Part shown: in pieces, positions 6,426-8,096 of the stretch
Layout of the letters: every line of letters starts with the position of its first letter
Numbering within the stretch: the first letter of the stretch is position 1
From: Rickettsiales bacterium
Lineage (GTDB): Bacteria > Pseudomonadota > Alphaproteobacteria > Rickettsiales > Anaplasmataceae
DNA length: 8,096 nt
Assembly (NCBI GenBank): GCA_031266615.1
Contig: JAISAR010000012.1
Coordinates: forward strand, 1-8,096
Direction: 5' to 3'
Program-made: the position numbers and the translations under genes
Notes under the pieces: generated by a model
What the model was told of the DNA's origin: nothing
What the model saw: the letters and a program-made list of their open reading frames with translations, nothing else
Database searches by the model: none

Positions 6426-6938
6426 ATGAACGCGGTAAAAAATCTAGTTATTTGGCTACTGATAATAGTTATCACCGCAATGTTTATCGATTCGCAAAGA
6501 GAAAAACTAAGCAACAGATTTCTCAGCACTTTTTTACCATATAAGGGAAGGATCCAAAATAGTGGAAGTATCGAATTTACGAAATCATATGATGGACACT
6601 TTTATATTCAAGCTCAAGTTAATGGTCGTAGCATAACGTTCTTGCTCGATACCGGTGCAACCGATATTGTTCTATCGCAAAAAGATGCAGTAAATGCTGG
6701 TATTAATCTGCAGAATATTCGAGATTTTAAAATATATGAAACTGCAAAAGGTCAAATAAGAGCCGGAGTGGTTCAAATACCTCAAGTTAAAATAGGAAAC
6801 TTTCTAATCAATGACGTACAGGCCAGCGTTAACACTCATTCCATGTCCCATTCATTACTTGGAATGAGTTTTCTGAGATATTTCCATTTCACTATAAGAG
6901 ATAATAAGTTGATATTATACCGCGAATCTGCTTATTAA
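6426..6938 (+). CDS. Membrane-anchored retropepsin-like aspartic protease
   Basis: The 170-residue protein has one N-terminal membrane segment (about 6-21, LVIWLLIIVITAMF) and a soluble retroviral-type aspartic protease domain. FLLDTGATDIVLS (72-84) carries the catalytic Asp75 in the D-T-G motif. A flap-like segment lies around 104-114, and SLLGMSFL (143-150) is the conserved hydrophobic-Gly motif that follows in clan AA proteases. A single catalytic motif means it should work as a homodimer. The layout matches the bacterial TIGR02281-type family and the Rickettsia protease APRc, which is reported to be membrane-embedded and to process autotransporter surface proteins. A similar surface-processing role here is inference. 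The start is the first ATG and gives a sensible anchor. The last 24 bases overlap the 3' end of secF on the other strand. Confidence 0.9.
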   Translation: MNAVKNLVIWLLIIVITAMFIDSQREKLSNRFLSTFLPYKGRIQNSGSIEFTKSYDGHFYIQAQVNGRSITFLLDTGATDIVLSQKDAVNAGINLQNIRDFKIYETAKGQIRAGVVQIPQVKIGNFLINDVQASVNTHSMSHSLLGMSFLRYFHFTIRDNKLILYRESAY

Positions 6939-7796
6939 AGCTCTGCAGGTCAATATAGGAGCAGAGATAAATATTGCAGAACAAGTGCCAATTGCAATAC
7001 CAAAAAAGATAATCAAGCTGAAGTCTCTGACTGCGCCTGTACAAATTAACGTCAAAGGAAGAGCAGCAAGCAGGGTCGTACCCGAGGTTAAGACAGTGCG
7101 AAACAATGTAGCGTTAATACTTGCATCTACCATTTCACTCATATGCCTGTCTTTACCACCTTTTTGATATTCTCGAATTCGGTCGTATATAACTACTGAA
7201 TTATTGATTGAATAACCAATTACAGTGAGGAGAGCTGCAACCGATGAGATATTAAACTCAATGCCAGTCAAGCTAATAAAACCGACGGTTAAAATCACGT
7301 CATGGACCAGTGCGATTATTCCACCAAACCCACATTGCCAATTAAACCTGAGCCAAACGTAGAAAAATATTCCAACGATTGCAATCAACATGGATAATAT
7401 TCCTTCAAATATCTGTGTTGAGCCTATTTGTGGACCAACATAGTCTATCTTACGATAGCTTATCGAGCCACCTAGCTTTTCTTCTAGTATGCTTTTTATC
7501 TTTTTAATTTTATCTTCATCTCCTTCCTCTTTAAAACGCATGACTAAATTGTCACCTGCTTTTGAACTCTGCACCGTAAAGCCATTTTCTTTCAATACAT
7601 CAAGAATGGTACGATCTTCACTTGAAGATTTTATTTCCATCAAAATTCCCCCTGTAAAGTCTATACCTAAATTCACTCCTCGTAGCACAACAGTGAGTAT
7701 CGAAAAAATGACCAGAATAATACTAATGAGTGCAGTCAACTTTCTATACTTACTAAATTTGATATCGAGATTGTCTGGAATAAGTCTAACTGCCAT
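6915..7796 (-). CDS. secF: Protein translocase subunit SecF
   Basis: SecF pairs with SecD to pull exported proteins across the inner membrane using the proton gradient. The 293-residue protein has the six-segment layout: segment 1 (about 19-38), NLGIDFTGG (42-50), a short periplasmic domain ending in VGPQIG (120-125), then five segments from 130 to 290. These include GIEFNISSVAALLTVIGYS (178-196), then VVIYDRIRE (201-209) and RTVLTSGTTLLAALPL (233-248). Arg233 matches the conserved SecF Arg247 of E. coli. Asn199 stands where E. coli has Asp213, a residue linked to proton transport. Length is normal and the frame is intact. The ATG at 7796 has only a weak AAAGAA ribosome site. secD is not adjacent, as in other genomes where the two genes are split. 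The 3' end overlaps the facing protease gene. Confidence 0.95.
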   Translation of the reverse strand: MAVRLIPDNLDIKFSKYRKLTALISIILVIFSILTVVLRGVNLGIDFTGGILMEIKSSSEDRTILDVLKENGFTVQSSKAGDNLVMRFKEEGDEDKIKKIKSILEEKLGGSISYRKIDYVGPQIGSTQIFEGILSMLIAIVGIFFYVWLRFNWQCGFGGIIALVHDVILTVGFISLTGIEFNISSVAALLTVIGYSINNSVVIYDRIREYQKGGKDRHMSEMVDASINATLFRTVLTSGTTLLAALPLTLICTGAVRDFSLIIFFGIAIGTCSAIFISAPILTCRALISRFAV

Positions 7797-8096
7797 GTTC
7801 TTTGCTTAAACTTAAATTTTATATACTTTTCAAGAATTCACTAGTTTATTTTGTGTTCTTATCACTTCCTGTTATCCAAGTACACAACTGGGATCTCATT
7901 TCACTTTATGACGGTGTCTTCCAACCCTCACGATGTCATTCCAGTGCCTCATTTTTTTGTCATTCCAGCGCGTGACGCACAGCTGTACGAACATTGCAAT
8001 TAGCAGGTAATTTGCGTAACAGACGGTGTCATCCCAGTGCTCCGACACTTGTATCTTTATAATATGAGATATTAGAGCTAAAATATCTCATAAGGG
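7797..8096. repeat. Gene-free region with degenerate Wolbachia-type repeats; secF upstream DNA
   Basis: No coding frame is supported in these 300 bases. Close to secF the minus strand has TATATAAAAT (7825-7816), a possible -10 region without a clear -35. Further out, three related words occur in the same direction: TGTCATTCCAGTGC (7934-7947), TGTCATTCCAGCGC (7958-7971) and TGTCATCCCAGTGC (8027-8040). GACGGTGTC occurs at 7910-7918 and 8022-8030. An isolated CTGGGATCTC (7889-7898) looks like the other arm of the same element. In intact copies of such Wolbachia and Rickettsia repeats the arms form palindromes such as CCAGCGCGTGACGCTGG. Here the second copy is broken after GTGACGC, so these are decayed fragments. 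GTGTC (8026-8030) and GACAC (8044-8048) still pair around the third copy. Confidence 0.65.
8063..8092. repeat. Perfect 11-bp inverted repeat (hairpin) at window edge
   Basis: TATGAGATATT (8063-8073) and AATATCTCATA (8082-8092) are exact reverse complements with an 8-base loop AGAGCTAA. Neither strand has a T-run after the stem, so it does not look like an intrinsic terminator. It is AT-rich and directly follows the repeat fragments, so it may be part of a palindromic repeat that continues past the window, or lie between secF and the next gene as an RNA-stability element. Confidence 0.6.

Noticed and set aside
7489..7809. 106-codon plus-strand frame over the start of secF
   Set aside because: It is antisense to well-conserved SecF sequence including NLGIDFTGG. 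No ribosome site or domain is visible.
7889..8048. A CRISPR array from the spaced GTCATYCCAG words
   Set aside because: Only three copies occur, diverged in sequence and unevenly spaced, without spacers of uniform length. They fit decayed palindromic repeats instead.
8063..8092. The 11-bp hairpin as an intrinsic terminator
   Set aside because: The stem is AT-rich and neither strand has a T-run after it.

Overview
The window looks like the chromosome of a Wolbachia-type endosymbiont (Rickettsiales, Alphaproteobacteria). The DNA is AT-rich. The core genes (maf, infA, nusB, ribH, yidC, a retropepsin-like protease gene, secF) encode recognisably alphaproteobacterial proteins. A riboflavin-synthesis gene (ribH) is present; Wolbachia keeps this pathway and Rickettsia generally lacks it. 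Short GTCATTCCAGTGC / GTCATCCCAGTGC repeats of the kind scattered through Wolbachia intergenic DNA lie at the right end. The genus call is inference from these signs, not from a database match.

Left part (1-2710). The first 367 bases hold a possible small element with imperfect terminal inverted repeats (3-123), then a minus-strand coding remnant (142-330) that reads like the last part of an ankyrin-type protein but has no start. Next comes the one accessory gene, a 780-residue, highly hydrophilic, proline-rich and repeat-bearing protein on the plus strand. It has a lipid-binding-type amphipathic helix near its N-terminus, one small folded-looking domain, a long disordered tail with SH3/profilin-type proline motifs, and a basic C-terminus. 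It is the best candidate in the window for a secreted host-interaction protein. I cannot name its family.

Middle part (2702-6290), all on the minus strand. In transcription order: yidC (membrane insertase), ribH (lumazine synthase), nusB (antitermination factor), a 144-base gap, then infA (IF-1) and maf (nucleotide pyrophosphatase). yidC/ribH overlap by 23 bases, ribH/nusB share one base (TGATG), and infA/maf overlap by 23 bases, so both blocks look translationally coupled. maf runs tail-to-tail into the 780-residue gene with a 9-base overlap.

Right part (6291-8096). A 135-base divergent intergenic region separates yidC from a small membrane-anchored retropepsin-like aspartic protease on the plus strand. 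The protease gene overlaps by 24 bases the 3' end of secF on the minus strand. SecF is full length but has Asn where the family has the proton-relay Asp of transmembrane segment 4. The last 300 bases hold no gene, only degenerate Wolbachia-type repeats and a perfect 11-bp hairpin at the edge.

Taken together, yidC and secF serve inner-membrane protein insertion and export, and the protease is probably a surface or periplasmic processing enzyme. nusB, infA, ribH and maf are housekeeping genes. The 780-residue protein and the flanking repeat debris are the lineage-specific part.
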